Source of the DNA: Acetobacterium woodii DSM 1030
GTDB taxonomy: Bacteria; Bacillota; Clostridia; Eubacteriales; Eubacteriaceae
Reading direction: 5' to 3'
Assembly: GCF_000247605.1 (NCBI RefSeq)
Contig: NC_016894.1
Coordinates: 2,531,732-2,595,731, forward strand
DNA: 64,000 nt
The position numbers and the translations under genes were made by a program. Numbering within the stretch: the stretch's first letter is position 1; the number at the start of each line of letters is the position of its first letter. The notes beneath the pieces are model-generated. The model had not been told where the DNA came from, ran no database searches, and saw only the letters and a program-made list of their open reading frames with translations. Shown here one piece after another: positions 46,965 through 56,155 of this stretch.

Positions 46965-46979
46965 TGGTATCAGATACCA
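46965..46979. promoter_or_regulatory. 15-base perfect palindrome between clpX and lon
   Basis: TGGTATC-A-GATACCA, seven bases each side of one central base, 38 bases downstream of the clpX stop and 120 bases upstream of lon. It is too tight to be a hairpin terminator and looks like a dimeric-repressor operator. It does not match the CtsR direct repeat or the HrcA CIRCE element. Position relative to a lon promoter is uncertain because none is clear. Confidence 0.4.
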
Positions 46980-47017
46980 GAAGGTAATTTGATTTTTTGA
47001 ACGGCAGTTAATAATAT

Positions 47018-48289
47018 CTATGAAACTACGTCGTTATGTTCATCTTTACAATCATTTTTCTGTCCTAAGATCATAATCGGTTCCACCTGTTTCTCCACTA
47101 CTTCATTGGTGATGATTACTTTTTCAATATTTTCATTTGAAGGTACTTCGAACATAATGTCAAGCATGATATTTTCGATAATGCCACGTAAACCTCGGGC
47201 CCCAGTTTTTGTATCTAAAGCTTTTTTGGCAATCGCAACTAAGGCATCCTGATGAAATTCCAGCTCAACCCCTTCGATTTTAAACATTTTGATATATTGT
47301 TTTACCAATGCATTTCTTGGTTCCGTCAATATTTGTATTAAAGCTTCTTCATCCAAATGCTCAAGTGAAGCGATAACCGGTATTCGTCCAATGAATTCAG
47401 GAATCAGGCCGTATTTTAATAAATCCTGTGGTTGTACCGAATTGAGCGTATTATCTTCGGTTTCTTTCTTATTATTGCGAACTTCTGCTCCGAATCCCAT
47501 TGAACTTTTATCGGTTCGTTGCTCAATCAACTTATCCATCCCGTCAAAAGCTCCACCACAGATAAATAGCACATTGTTGGTATTTATTTGAATGAAATCC
47601 TGATGCGGATGTTTACGTCCGCCCTGAGGTGGCACATTTGCTACCGTCCCTTCCAGAATCTTTAATAGAGCCTGTTGAACCCCTTCACCACTGACATCTC
47701 GGGTAATTGAAGGATTATCGCCTTTTCGGGCAATTTTATCAATTTCATCAATATAGATGATCCCTTTTTCAGCTTTTGCAACATCAAAGTTAGCTGCCTG
47801 AAGAAGTTTAAGAAGGATATTTTCGACATCCTCGCCGACATAACCCGCCTCTGTTAATGAAGTCGCATCGGCAATTGCAAAAGGAACATTTAAAACTCGC
47901 GCTAATGTTTGCGCTAATAAAGTCTTCCCTGATCCGGTTGGTCCAATCAATAAGATATTACTTTTTTGTAACTCTACTTCAGGATCATTTTCATCCATCG
48001 ATGTAATGCGCTTATAATGATTGTAAACAGCCACGGACAACGCCCGTTTCGCGTGATTTTGGGCAATGACATATTCACTGAGTTTTTTCTTTATTTCTTT
48101 TGGTTTCGGGACATCATCAAAGACAATGTCATCGGGCATATTATCAACATCCATAATTTCTTCACAAAGCTCGATACATTCATTACAAATATAGACCCCC
48201 GGACCCGCAACCATTCGTTTAACCTGGGACTGGCTTTTACCACAAAAGGAACAGCGGGCATTTTCGATGCTGTCTTCATTTCTTGCCAT
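47018..48289 (-). CDS. clpX: ATP-dependent Clp protease ATP-binding subunit ClpX
   Basis: Unfoldase partner of ClpP. N-terminal zinc-binding domain with C13, C16, C35, C38 (CSFCGKS and CNECIELC), AAA+ domain with GPTGSGKT (near 115), [10 protein letters not shown] and RGRR-like sensor parts, and the IGF-type loop region. Length 423 is normal. GGAGG lies 7 bases before the ATG. The order tig-clpP-clpX-lon-engB is the conserved Firmicutes cluster. Confidence 0.97.
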   Translation of the reverse strand: MARNEDSIENARCSFCGKSQSQVKRMVAGPGVYICNECIELCEEIMDVDNMPDDIVFDDVPKPKEIKKKLSEYVIAQNHAKRALSVAVYNHYKRITSMDENDPEVELQKSNILLIGPTGSGKTLLAQTLARVLNVPFAIADATSLTEAGYVGEDVENILLKLLQAANFDVAKAEKGIIYIDEIDKIARKGDNPSITRDVSGEGVQQALLKILEGTVANVPPQGGRKHPHQDFIQINTNNVLFICGGAFDGMDKLIEQRTDKSSMGFGAEVRNNKKETEDNTLNSVQPQDLLKYGLIPEFIGRIPVIASLEHLDEEALIQILTEPRNALVKQYIKMFKIEGVELEFHQDALVAIAKKALDTKTGARGLRGIIENIMLDIMFEVPSNENIEKVIITNEVVEKQVEPIMILGQKNDCKDEHNDVVS

Positions 48290-48300
48290 TTTTAAGCCTC

Positions 48301-48942
48301 CTATCTCGACACAATGATCTCATCAATCAATCCGTAGAGCTTCGCTTCATCAGGATCCATAAAATTATCACGATCTGTATCCTTAGCGATCGTTTCCAGA
48401 GGTTGACCGGTTCGTTCGCTAAGAATTGAATTTAATTTTTCTCTTGTTTTGATCAATCTTTTAGCATAAATCTCCACATCAGTACTTTGTCCTTGGGCAC
48501 CACCAAGTGGTTGATGAATCATAATCTCGCTATTAGGCAAAGAGAATCGTTTTCCTTTTTCTCCAGCCGCCAGTAAAAAGGCGCCCATTGATGCTGCCAA
48601 TCCGACACAAATTGTCGAAACATCACAACTGACAAAATTCATGGTATCATAGATTGCCATACCTGCAGTCACTGATCCTCCAGGACTATTGATATAAATT
48701 TGAATATCTTTTTCAGCATTATCGGCTGCTAAAAAAATCAATTGCCCGACAATTATTGACGAAACATTTTCGTTTATTTCTCCATTTAAAAATATAATTC
48801 GTTCTTTCAATAACCTTGAAAATAGATCATAAGATCGTTCTCCGTGACCTGTTTGTTCGACTACCATCGGTACTAAGTTATTTGAAATCAACGATTGTGT
48901 TGTTTTACTCGTTAGCATGAACTCACTTTCCTGCTTTCTCAT
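48301..48942 (-). CDS. clpP: ATP-dependent Clp protease proteolytic subunit
   Basis: Serine peptidase of the tetradecameric ClpXP complex. The catalytic triad is S118 (GLAASMGAF), H143 (MIHQPLGG) and D192. The N-terminus is about 15 residues longer than typical; the alternative ATG at 48918 would remove eight residues. It follows tig by 4 bases. Confidence 0.96.
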   Translation of the reverse strand: MRKQESEFMLTSKTTQSLISNNLVPMVVEQTGHGERSYDLFSRLLKERIIFLNGEINENVSSIIVGQLIFLAADNAEKDIQIYINSPGGSVTAGMAIYDTMNFVSCDVSTICVGLAASMGAFLLAAGEKGKRFSLPNSEIMIHQPLGGAQGQSTDVEIYAKRLIKTREKLNSILSERTGQPLETIAKDTDRDNFMDPDEAKLYGLIDEIIVSR

Positions 48943-48946
48943 CTTA

Positions 48947-50245
48947 TTATTCAGTTATTTTTGTAACAGCCACATCAACCAACATTTCTACCGTTTTTCG
49001 TCTGATGATATTTGCTTTAATGTAGTCTAACATTCTTTCTTGAAGACCTTTTTTATATTCTTCAAAGTCATGTCCATAAGCATCAGCAAAAATCTTAATT
49101 TCCTCGTCTATTTCAGCTTCGGTGGCATCTAAAGTTTCCACCTCTCCGATTTTTGAAAGAATTAATTCCGTTTTAATATTTCTTTCCGCATCGGTCTTCA
49201 GGTTTTCTCTAAATTCATCCCGATTGACATTAGTATATTTGAAATAATCATCCAACGATAATCCCTGCTGTTGCATTTGCGATTCGAAATTCTTCAAATT
49301 ATTATCAACTTCTTCTTCAATCATCAAATAAGGAACATCAACTTCAGCATTTTCGACAGCAAAATTAACCGCGGCGACTTCTGCGGCCTTTCTCAATTCA
49401 GCCGTTTTAGCATCTTTTAAGCGTGTTTCAATATCGGCTTTTAACTCATCAAGGGTATCAAATTCGCTGGTATCTTTGACAAATTCGTCATCCAAAGCGG
49501 GTAATTCTTTTTCTTTGATGGCCTTAACCAGTACCTTAAATACAGCTGCCTGACCTTTAAGATTTTCAGCATGATATTCATCTGGAAAAGTGACATTAAC
49601 AACCGTTTCTTCCCCAATTTTAGTGCCAATTAATTGTTCTTCAAAGCCGGGAATAAAGGTTCCACTGCCAATGATTAAATCATGATCGGTATCTTTTCCG
49701 CCTACAAAGGGTTCATCCCCGAGAAAACCTTCGTAATCAATGGTCACGGTATTGCCATCTTTTACTTCGCCGGTTTCCAGTGTGACCAGTCGTGCATTTT
49801 GATCTTGCATTTTTTCTAATTCTGCCGTAATTTCTTCTTCGGAAATGACGGCTTCAAGTGGCTCAACTTCGGCCCCTTTATATTCGCCCAATTTAATTTC
49901 TGGTTTTACGCCAACTTTTACAATAAAGGTAGCCCCTTCTTGTTCACTTATTTTTTCAATGTTTTCAAGATCAGGTCGAGTCACTGGGTTAATTTCTGTT
50001 TCTTCTAATGCACTTGCGTAAGCTGGTGCAAAGGCAAAATCAATGGCATCTTCCATAAAAACGTTTTTGCCATAATACGATTCAACAACCGTTTTAGGCA
50101 CCTTCCCTTTTCTGAATCCTGGAACCGAAAAACGTTTTTTATTTTTATCATAGGACTTTTTAACAGCCTTTGAGTAATCCTCCGGACTAATTTCGATTTT
50201 TAAGGTTGCAATATTTTTTTCAATACTTTCTACTGTTGCACTCAT
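48947..50245 (-). CDS. tig: Trigger factor
   Basis: Ribosome-bound chaperone and peptidyl-prolyl isomerase. The N-terminal ribosome-binding domain contains the signature GFRKGKVPK (about 45), the FKBP-type domain lies at about 150-240 and the C-terminal chaperone arms follow. ATG at 50245 is chosen over the longest frame (50266) because GGAGG lies 5 bases before it and the product starts [11 protein letters not shown] (432 residues). Confidence 0.96.
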   Translation of the reverse strand: MSATVESIEKNIATLKIEISPEDYSKAVKKSYDKNKKRFSVPGFRKGKVPKTVVESYYGKNVFMEDAIDFAFAPAYASALEETEINPVTRPDLENIEKISEQEGATFIVKVGVKPEIKLGEYKGAEVEPLEAVISEEEITAELEKMQDQNARLVTLETGEVKDGNTVTIDYEGFLGDEPFVGGKDTDHDLIIGSGTFIPGFEEQLIGTKIGEETVVNVTFPDEYHAENLKGQAAVFKVLVKAIKEKELPALDDEFVKDTSEFDTLDELKADIETRLKDAKTAELRKAAEVAAVNFAVENAEVDVPYLMIEEEVDNNLKNFESQMQQQGLSLDDYFKYTNVNRDEFRENLKTDAERNIKTELILSKIGEVETLDATEAEIDEEIKIFADAYGHDFEEYKKGLQERMLDYIKANIIRRKTVEMLVDVAVTKITE

Positions 50246-50295
50246 GTTATCCTCCGTATCTTTCACTATAAATTATATTCACATTCAATTTTAAC

Positions 50296-50324
50296 AGTAT
50301 ATCATAGGTATATTTTCATATCAA
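50296..50324 (-). promoter_or_regulatory. Sigma-A promoter for tig-clpP-clpX
   Basis: TTGATA (50319-50324) and TATACT (50296-50301) with a 17-base spacer and a TGA before the -10, on the minus strand. No CtsR- or CIRCE-type site is seen at the promoter. Confidence 0.75.
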
Positions 50325-50397
50325 GGATGAAAATTAGGCTGTTTAAGAATTATTTTAGCCACTACCACCAAATTTATTTAAGTTGTAACATCCCACT

Positions 50398-50425
50398 AAA
50401 AAACTGCCTCAATCGAGACAGTTTG
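50398..50425 (-). terminator. Terminator of the liv operon
   Basis: AAACTGTCTC-GATT-GAGGCAGTTT on the minus strand: a 10-bp stem, one mismatch, with a T-run. It begins a few bases after the livF stop. Confidence 0.85.
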
Positions 50426-50430
50426 AAACT

Positions 50431-51135
50431 TCAGCCACCTAAATATGCTTGTTGTACTTCCGGATTTACCAATAGCTCTCTGGCATTTCCGGAGAGCTTA
50501 ATATATCCGGTTTCCAGAACATAAGCCCGATTAGCAATATGTAATGCTTTATTGGCATTTTGTTCAACCAAAAGTACCGTCGTCCCGGCATCGTTCACCG
50601 TTTGAATCATATTAAAAATTTCATCTACTAAAAGCGGTGCCAACCCCATCGATGGTTCGTCTAATAAAATCAGTTTTGGTCGTGTCATCAGTGCACGACC
50701 CATTGCTAACATTTGTTGCTCTCCACCACTAAGTGTTCCGGCAATTTGTTTGATTCGTTCTTTAAGTCGGGGAAAATTCAAAAATATTTTTTCCATATCT
50801 TCTTGGATTTGGTCTTTATCTTTTCGGATATAAGCCCCCATCTGCAGATTTTCATAAACCGTCATTTCTGCAAAAATACGCCGTCCTTCCGGAACATGGG
50901 CAATTCCTAAAGTCGGTATTTGATGCGCGGGAATCTTGTTCAAATTTTCACCTTCAAACGAAATCATCCCTTCACTCGGCTTCAAAAGTCCTGAAATAGT
51001 TTGTAGAATCGTCGTTTTCCCAGCCCCATTCGCTCCAATGAGCGTTACAATCTCACCTTCATTAACTTCAAAGTCAATCCCTTTGATGGCATGTATTTTT
51101 CCATAGTGTACATTTAAATCCTTAACTTTTAGCAT
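50431..51135 (-). CDS. livF: Branched-chain amino acid ABC transporter ATP-binding protein
   Basis: 234 residues. Walker A GANGAGKTT (near 35), signature LSGGEQQML (near 135) and Walker B LILLDEPSMGLAP identify an ABC ATPase of LivF type. It ends the five-gene livJHMGF operon and precedes a terminator. Confidence 0.95.
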   Translation of the reverse strand: MLKVKDLNVHYGKIHAIKGIDFEVNEGEIVTLIGANGAGKTTILQTISGLLKPSEGMISFEGENLNKIPAHQIPTLGIAHVPEGRRIFAEMTVYENLQMGAYIRKDKDQIQEDMEKIFLNFPRLKERIKQIAGTLSGGEQQMLAMGRALMTRPKLILLDEPSMGLAPLLVDEIFNMIQTVNDAGTTVLLVEQNANKALHIANRAYVLETGYIKLSGNARELLVNPEVQQAYLGG

Positions 51136-51145
51136 TTATGGTCAC

Positions 51146-51904
51146 CTAATCTCCTAAATATGCGCGAATAACATCAGGGTTCTTCTTGATTTCGTCGGGA
51201 GCACCTTCGGCAATTGTTTTACCATAATCTACGACAATAATTCGTTCGCAAATACCCATAACCAGCTTCATATCATGTTCGATCAGTAAAACAGTAATGT
51301 CAAATTTATTGCGAATAAAATGAATTGTTTCCATGAGTTCCGCTGTTTCATTTGGGTTCATCCCCGCCGCCGGTTCATCTAGCATCAAAACTTTGGGATC
51401 TGATGCCAGTGCTCTGGCGATTTCTAATTTTCGTTGCTGTCCATAAGGCAGGTTTTTTGCCAGCGTATCGGCGTATTCTCCCATATCAAAAATATCCAAT
51501 AATTTCAAACATTCGTCTTGCGCTTTTTTTTCTTCTGTCCAGAATTTCTTGGTTCGAAACATTCCTTGAATAAGATTATAATCGATGTAATTGTGAAAAG
51601 CGATTTTAACATTTTCAGCCGCTGTTAAATCTTTAAATAAACGGATATTCTGAAAAGTTCGACTAGCTCCCAGTTTAACAATTTCGTGCGGGCTTTTCTT
51701 AATGATGCTTTGATCATTAAGCGTAATTTCTCCCATCGTGGGCACATAAACGCCGGTAAGCATATTGAAAATAGTCGTTTTTCCGGCGCCATTGGGTCCA
51801 ATCAGACCAACCAGTTCATTAGCATCCAATTCCAGATTAAACTGATCAACCGCTGTCAAACCGCCAAATTGCATGGTGATATTTTTTGCTGATAAAACGG
51901 TCAT
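51146..51904 (-). CDS. livG: Branched-chain amino acid ABC transporter ATP-binding protein
   Basis: 252 residues. Walker A GPNGAGKTT (near 35); the signature motif is NLPYGQQRKLEIARAL, as is usual for LivG; Walker B VLMLDEPAAGMNPNE. The C-terminal segment is the LivG-type extension. The start overlaps the livM stop by 4 bases. Confidence 0.95.
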   Translation of the reverse strand: MTVLSAKNITMQFGGLTAVDQFNLELDANELVGLIGPNGAGKTTIFNMLTGVYVPTMGEITLNDQSIIKKSPHEIVKLGASRTFQNIRLFKDLTAAENVKIAFHNYIDYNLIQGMFRTKKFWTEEKKAQDECLKLLDIFDMGEYADTLAKNLPYGQQRKLEIARALASDPKVLMLDEPAAGMNPNETAELMETIHFIRNKFDITVLLIEHDMKLVMGICERIIVVDYGKTIAEGAPDEIKKNPDVIRAYLGD

Positions 51905-52908
51905 GATGCTTCACCTCCACCAATGGATTTTTTTACGTTTTTTCGCTGAATCAGTGATTCAATGAAAGCGGTCAACGAGAATTCTGAACGTCCAAATATA
52001 CCCTGGGGTCGGAAAATCATCATAATAATCAATACCAGCGAATAAACCAATAACCGATATTCTGAAAAGCTTCTCAACATTTCAGGTAACACCGTCAAAA
52101 CAATTGCCGAAACAATTGACCCTGTCAAACTTCCCAGGCCGCCTAAAACAACGATAACAAACATTTCAATTGAAAACATGAAACCAAATTTACTGGGTTC
52201 CAGAAATGATTGGTAATGCGCATACAGCGCTCCGCCAATTCCTGCAAAAAAAGCTGCTAACGAAAAGGCCAATACCTTATAACGTGTAGTCGGAATTCCC
52301 GCCGCTTCCGAAGCAATCTCATCTTCTCTGATTGAAATAATTGCTCGACCATGTTTGGATCGTCCTAAAGTAAAAATCAGAAAAGCCACAACAATCGTGA
52401 TCCAATAGACATTATTGAAATTGACTAATCGAGCGATCCCTTTTAACCCGGCAGCTCCGCCTGTCGGTCCAAAATTAATAAAAAAGATGCGAATAATTTC
52501 AGAAAAACCAATAGTCACAATCCCGAGGTAATCGCCACGAAGGCGTAGTGTCGGCGTTCCAATTAAAAAACCAAAAATACCCGATACAACCCCACCAACA
52601 ATCATTGCTAATACTAAGATTATGATATTTGGCAACGCTACTCCACTATCAACCACCGCAATTGAAAAACTCGCCGATGCATAAGCCCCAATTGCCATAA
52701 AACCGGCGTGTCCTAATGCCATTTCACCTAAAAAACCAGCAACGATATTTAAACTCATTGCCATAATGATCATAATTCCGGTCAAGATCGCAATTCCGAT
52801 GAAATAATTATTCATAATTTTAGTCTGGATTAACACAAAAAAGATAAGGTAGAGCACAATAATGGAAATTGTGTTAATAATGTATGCTTTTTTCTTATTA
52901 AAATCCAT
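51901..52908 (-). CDS. livM: Branched-chain amino acid ABC transporter permease
   Basis: 335 residues with 8-9 predicted membrane helices. GHAGFMAIGAYASA and GDYLGIVTIGFSEIIRI are LivM signatures. AGAAGG lies 8 bases before the ATG. It is 3 bases after livH. Confidence 0.95.
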   Translation of the reverse strand: MDFNKKKAYIINTISIIVLYLIFFVLIQTKIMNNYFIGIAILTGIMIIMAMSLNIVAGFLGEMALGHAGFMAIGAYASASFSIAVVDSGVALPNIIILVLAMIVGGVVSGIFGFLIGTPTLRLRGDYLGIVTIGFSEIIRIFFINFGPTGGAAGLKGIARLVNFNNVYWITIVVAFLIFTLGRSKHGRAIISIREDEIASEAAGIPTTRYKVLAFSLAAFFAGIGGALYAHYQSFLEPSKFGFMFSIEMFVIVVLGGLGSLTGSIVSAIVLTVLPEMLRSFSEYRLLVYSLVLIIMMIFRPQGIFGRSEFSLTAFIESLIQRKNVKKSIGGGEAS

Positions 52909-52911
52909 TGT

Positions 52912-53790
52912 TTATACCTTCTCTCTCGTGTTTTTACCCAGAATACCCGTTGGTTTGAAAAGCAGCACAATGATCAAAATTGCAAAAACAATCGCATCTG
53001 CCCAAGTTGTTGAAAGATACGCTTTCGTCATCGTTTCAACCATTCCAATGATAAAGCCCCCCAACATGGCTCCCGGGATGATACCAATACCGCCTAAAAC
53101 AGCCGCAATAAAGGCCTTTAAGCCGGGCATAACACCCATTGTCGGATAGACTTGAATATAGGCCACACTGTATAAAACGCCCCCCAAAGCTCCCAATGCC
53201 GATCCCACCGCAAAGGTCAGCGAGATTGTCCGATTAACATTTATTCCCATCAGAATCGCAGCATCCTTGTCCTCTGATACGGCACGCATGGCACGACCCT
53301 GTTTTGTTTTTCGGATATAAAAGTCTAACAGAACCATAAAAAATAACGACAATCCAATCGTTATCAAAGTAGTCGAACTGATTTCTATTTCGCCTAACCG
53401 ATAGATCGTTTCCGGAAATATTTTTGGCATAACCTTCGGATCGGGTTTAAAAATAATCAGAGCTAAATTTTGCAAAAATAAACTCATCCCAATGGCGGTG
53501 ATTAAAGCCGATAATCTGGGCGCATTTCGCAGTGGTCGATATGCGACAAATTCAATCACTACCCCAATAACTGCCATTATTACCATCGATGACAACAACA
53601 CTGCCCATACCGGCAGTTGAAAGCTGGTTGTCGCTATGAATGCAAAATAAGCACCAAACATCATGATTTCACCATGGGCAAAGTTGATAAGTTTTATAAT
53701 GCCATATACCATGGTATAACCGATTGCGATGAGCGCATAGATACTCCCTACGTTTAGCCCGTTGATCAGCTGTTGCAGAAATAAATTCAC
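52912..53790 (-). CDS. livH: Branched-chain amino acid ABC transporter permease
   Basis: LivH family permease with about 8 helices. MVYGIIKLINFAHGEIMMFGAY and SEDKDAAILMGINVNRTI are signatures. The frame begins at 53826, but GTG at 53790, 7 bases after AAAGGAGG, gives the usual N-terminus (292 residues). Confidence 0.95.
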   Translation of the reverse strand: MNLFLQQLINGLNVGSIYALIAIGYTMVYGIIKLINFAHGEIMMFGAYFAFIATTSFQLPVWAVLLSSMVIMAVIGVVIEFVAYRPLRNAPRLSALITAIGMSLFLQNLALIIFKPDPKVMPKIFPETIYRLGEIEISSTTLITIGLSLFFMVLLDFYIRKTKQGRAMRAVSEDKDAAILMGINVNRTISLTFAVGSALGALGGVLYSVAYIQVYPTMGVMPGLKAFIAAVLGGIGIIPGAMLGGFIIGMVETMTKAYLSTTWADAIVFAILIIVLLFKPTGILGKNTREKV

Positions 53791-53898
53791 GATGTATCCT
53801 CCTTTATAAAATATATAGAATAACATAAAATGGATATAGAAGAGAACGACTCTCCTATATCCTTTGTAATTAATATTATTTTCTGATTCTTTCAGAAA

Positions 53899-55044
53899 CT
53901 AATTATTTACAACCGTGGTTTCATATTTAAGTTCTCCGCCATCGATCTTGATAATTGTAACTTCCTTGTCTTTAGGATTTCCTTGATCATCAAATTTCAA
54001 ATTTCCTGTCACACCAGCATAATCTGTATTATTCAAGGCTTTGATAATCGCTTCAGAGTCGGTTGATCCTGCTGCTTTAATCGCATCAGCCATCGCATAA
54101 ACGGCATCATAACCAAGTGCGGCAAATGAATTTGGCACGCTGTTATATTCAGCTTTATATGCAGTTATAAAATTTTGAACAATTTCAGATGGTGAATCGG
54201 CAGCATAATGATTTGTGAAATAATTTCCTTGAGCAGCGTCAGCATATTCTTCCTGTACGCCATCCCAGCCATCAGCACCAACAAATTTAGCGGTAATACC
54301 CATTTCTTTTGCTTTTTGAAGGATTGGTCCCACTGTTTGAACATAATCTGGCACAAAGACAACATCAGGATTCATTTCTTTGATCTTTGTTAGTTGCGCA
54401 CTAAAATCTTTATCGGTCGTTCCGTAAGATTCACTCCCAACAATCGTGCCACCTTTAGCTGTGAAAGATGTTTTAAACGCATCTGATACACCTTCAGAAT
54501 ATGGATTTCCGGTTCCAATTAACAAAGCCGCCGTTTTAGCACCCAAAGTCCCAAATGCAAAATTTCCGGCTGCTTGTCCCTGATAGTCATCCAGGAAACA
54601 CGCTCTGAAAATATTTGGTGCATCCTGAGTTACTTCAACCGCGGTTGCCGTCGGAGTTAATACTGGCATTTTATCGCTAACCATGATGTCTTTCATGGCC
54701 AACGTTTCACCACTTAAAGTTCCACCAATCACCGCAACAACACCATCTTGATCTCTTAATCGATTATAGGCATTAATGGCTTCGGTTTGATCTGCTTTTG
54801 AATCATAGGCAATCAGCTCAATATCTTTTCCATCAATACCACCAGCGGCATTAATTTCCGTTACTGCTAATTTTGCTCCTTCTTCTGCGGAACTACCATA
54901 AATGGCAGCATCCCCCGTCATTGGCCCGATAAAGCCAATCTTAACAACCTTTGCACTATCACCGGACGTCGAACAACCGGCAAATGCAAAAATTGAAGCG
55001 GTGAACATAACTGCGAGTAAAACACTAACAACTCTTTTTTTCAT
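53899..55044 (-). CDS. livJ: Branched-chain amino acid ABC transporter substrate-binding lipoprotein
   Basis: 381 residues. A signal peptide with the lipobox FAGC (C24) anchors it outside the membrane. IGFIGPMTGDAAIYGSSAEEGAKLA is the family start, and the type I periplasmic-binding-protein fold follows. It probably binds leucine, isoleucine or valine, but small amide or other amino-acid ligands are possible. AAAAAGGAGG precedes the ATG. First gene of the liv operon. Confidence 0.95.
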   Translation of the reverse strand: MKKRVVSVLLAVMFTASIFAFAGCSTSGDSAKVVKIGFIGPMTGDAAIYGSSAEEGAKLAVTEINAAGGIDGKDIELIAYDSKADQTEAINAYNRLRDQDGVVAVIGGTLSGETLAMKDIMVSDKMPVLTPTATAVEVTQDAPNIFRACFLDDYQGQAAGNFAFGTLGAKTAALLIGTGNPYSEGVSDAFKTSFTAKGGTIVGSESYGTTDKDFSAQLTKIKEMNPDVVFVPDYVQTVGPILQKAKEMGITAKFVGADGWDGVQEEYADAAQGNYFTNHYAADSPSEIVQNFITAYKAEYNSVPNSFAALGYDAVYAMADAIKAAGSTDSEAIIKALNNTDYAGVTGNLKFDDQGNPKDKEVTIIKIDGGELKYETTVVNN

Positions 55045-55068
55045 TTCTTTTCCTCCTTTTTTCTTTTC

Positions 55069-55118
55069 AGTGATTATTTCTAGTGATTATCATAAACCAT
55101 TCTTAAGAAAAATACAAG
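55069..55118 (-). promoter_or_regulatory. Candidate promoter and direct repeats upstream of livJ
   Basis: TTGTAT, a 17-base spacer and TATGAT (about 55090-55118) form a weak sigma-A promoter on the minus strand. Just downstream, AGTGATTAT occurs twice (55069-55077 and 55082-55090), 13 bases apart start to start. The repeats could bind an amino-acid-responsive regulator. Confidence 0.45.
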
Positions 55119-55143
55119 AAATAATTACTTTAAGCGGTTAATA

Positions 55144-55776
55144 TTAGAAATTTTGGGTGCCATAATTACACCTTTTCAGTAACGCACAATTAACGCAATT
55201 CGGATTTCGAGCCGTACAACATTTCCTTCCATGCCAGATCAACCAATGGTGGGCCATTGACCATTTCTCTTTGGGGATGTTTTTCATCAATTCTTTTTCA
55301 ACTTCTAAAACTGTTTTTCCACTGGCCAAACCAATCCGTTTGGAAACTCGGAATACATGGGTATCGACGGCAATTGCCGGCACCCCAAACGCATTGCTAA
55401 GCACAACATTAGCCGTTTTTCGCCCAACCCCTGGAAGCGTTATCAGCTCTTCCATCGTGGCCGGTACGACGCCATTAAAATTGGTCAAAAGTTGCTCGCA
55501 AGTTAAAATGATATTTTTAGCTTTCGTGTTTGCTAAACCACAGGTCTTAATTTTCCCAACCAGTCCGGCTTCGCCTAAGGATAAAATAGCTTTTGGTGTA
55601 TCATACGTTTTAAACAACTCATTCGTAACAATGTTAACGCGAACATCGGTACATTGGGCAGAAAGAATCGTCGCAATCAACAATTCGAAGGGCGTCTTAA
55701 AATCTAAGCCACACTGTTCCCCTCCATAAAGGTCTTCCAGTGTGGCTAAGATAAGTTTTATATTTTTTTTTGTCAT
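55144..55776 (-). CDS. nth: Endonuclease III
   Basis: DNA glycosylase/AP lyase for oxidised pyrimidines. Helix-hairpin-helix LPGVGRKTANVV with catalytic K120, and D138 in VDTHV; the [4Fe-4S] cluster is held by C187, C194, C197 and C203 (spacing 6-2-5). Length 210 and numbering match E. coli. It follows the cupin gene by 5 bases. Confidence 0.96.
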   Translation of the reverse strand: MTKKNIKLILATLEDLYGGEQCGLDFKTPFELLIATILSAQCTDVRVNIVTNELFKTYDTPKAILSLGEAGLVGKIKTCGLANTKAKNIILTCEQLLTNFNGVVPATMEELITLPGVGRKTANVVLSNAFGVPAIAVDTHVFRVSKRIGLASGKTVLEVEKELMKNIPKEKWSMAHHWLIWHGRKCCTARNPNCVNCALLKRCNYGTQNF

Positions 55777-55781
55777 TACGT

Positions 55782-56126
55782 CTACTTTAAAATCAGTGCG
55801 ATAAACACTAAATCTTCATCACCGGTATTGATAACGCTATGGCTGGCATTGTCAGGCGTTATCATTACATCGCCAGTACGAATCTCGGCCTTTTTGCCAT
55901 TATCAATCACAATTCCGTTTCCTTGAATAAAATAGAATATTTCCTGTTCCCCAAGATGTTGATGTTCCCCAATGGAATCTCCCGGTTTTACTCTAATTTG
56001 CGAAAATAATCGACAATGCTCACCTAATACACCACTTTCAGCAATATGCGTTAGCTCAATGTCACCTGCACCGCCTCGCATATTGTGTTTAATTTCCAGT
56101 TGTTCGGGATTTTTTTTGATAATCAT
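55782..56126 (-). CDS. Small cupin-domain protein
   Basis: 114 residues with a single cupin_2 barrel. Motif 1 is GDSIGEHQHLGEQEIFYFIQG (two His and a Glu for metal binding) and motif 2 is GDVMITPDNASHSVINTG (His). Such proteins bind a metal and small ligands; no substrate can be assigned. It lies between the PBP1A gene and nth, possibly in one transcript. Confidence 0.87.
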   Translation of the reverse strand: MIIKKNPEQLEIKHNMRGGAGDIELTHIAESGVLGEHCRLFSQIRVKPGDSIGEHQHLGEQEIFYFIQGNGIVIDNGKKAEIRTGDVMITPDNASHSVINTGDEDLVFIALILK

Positions 56127-56155
56127 AGTATCCTCCTTTAAGTTATTATGTCAAT

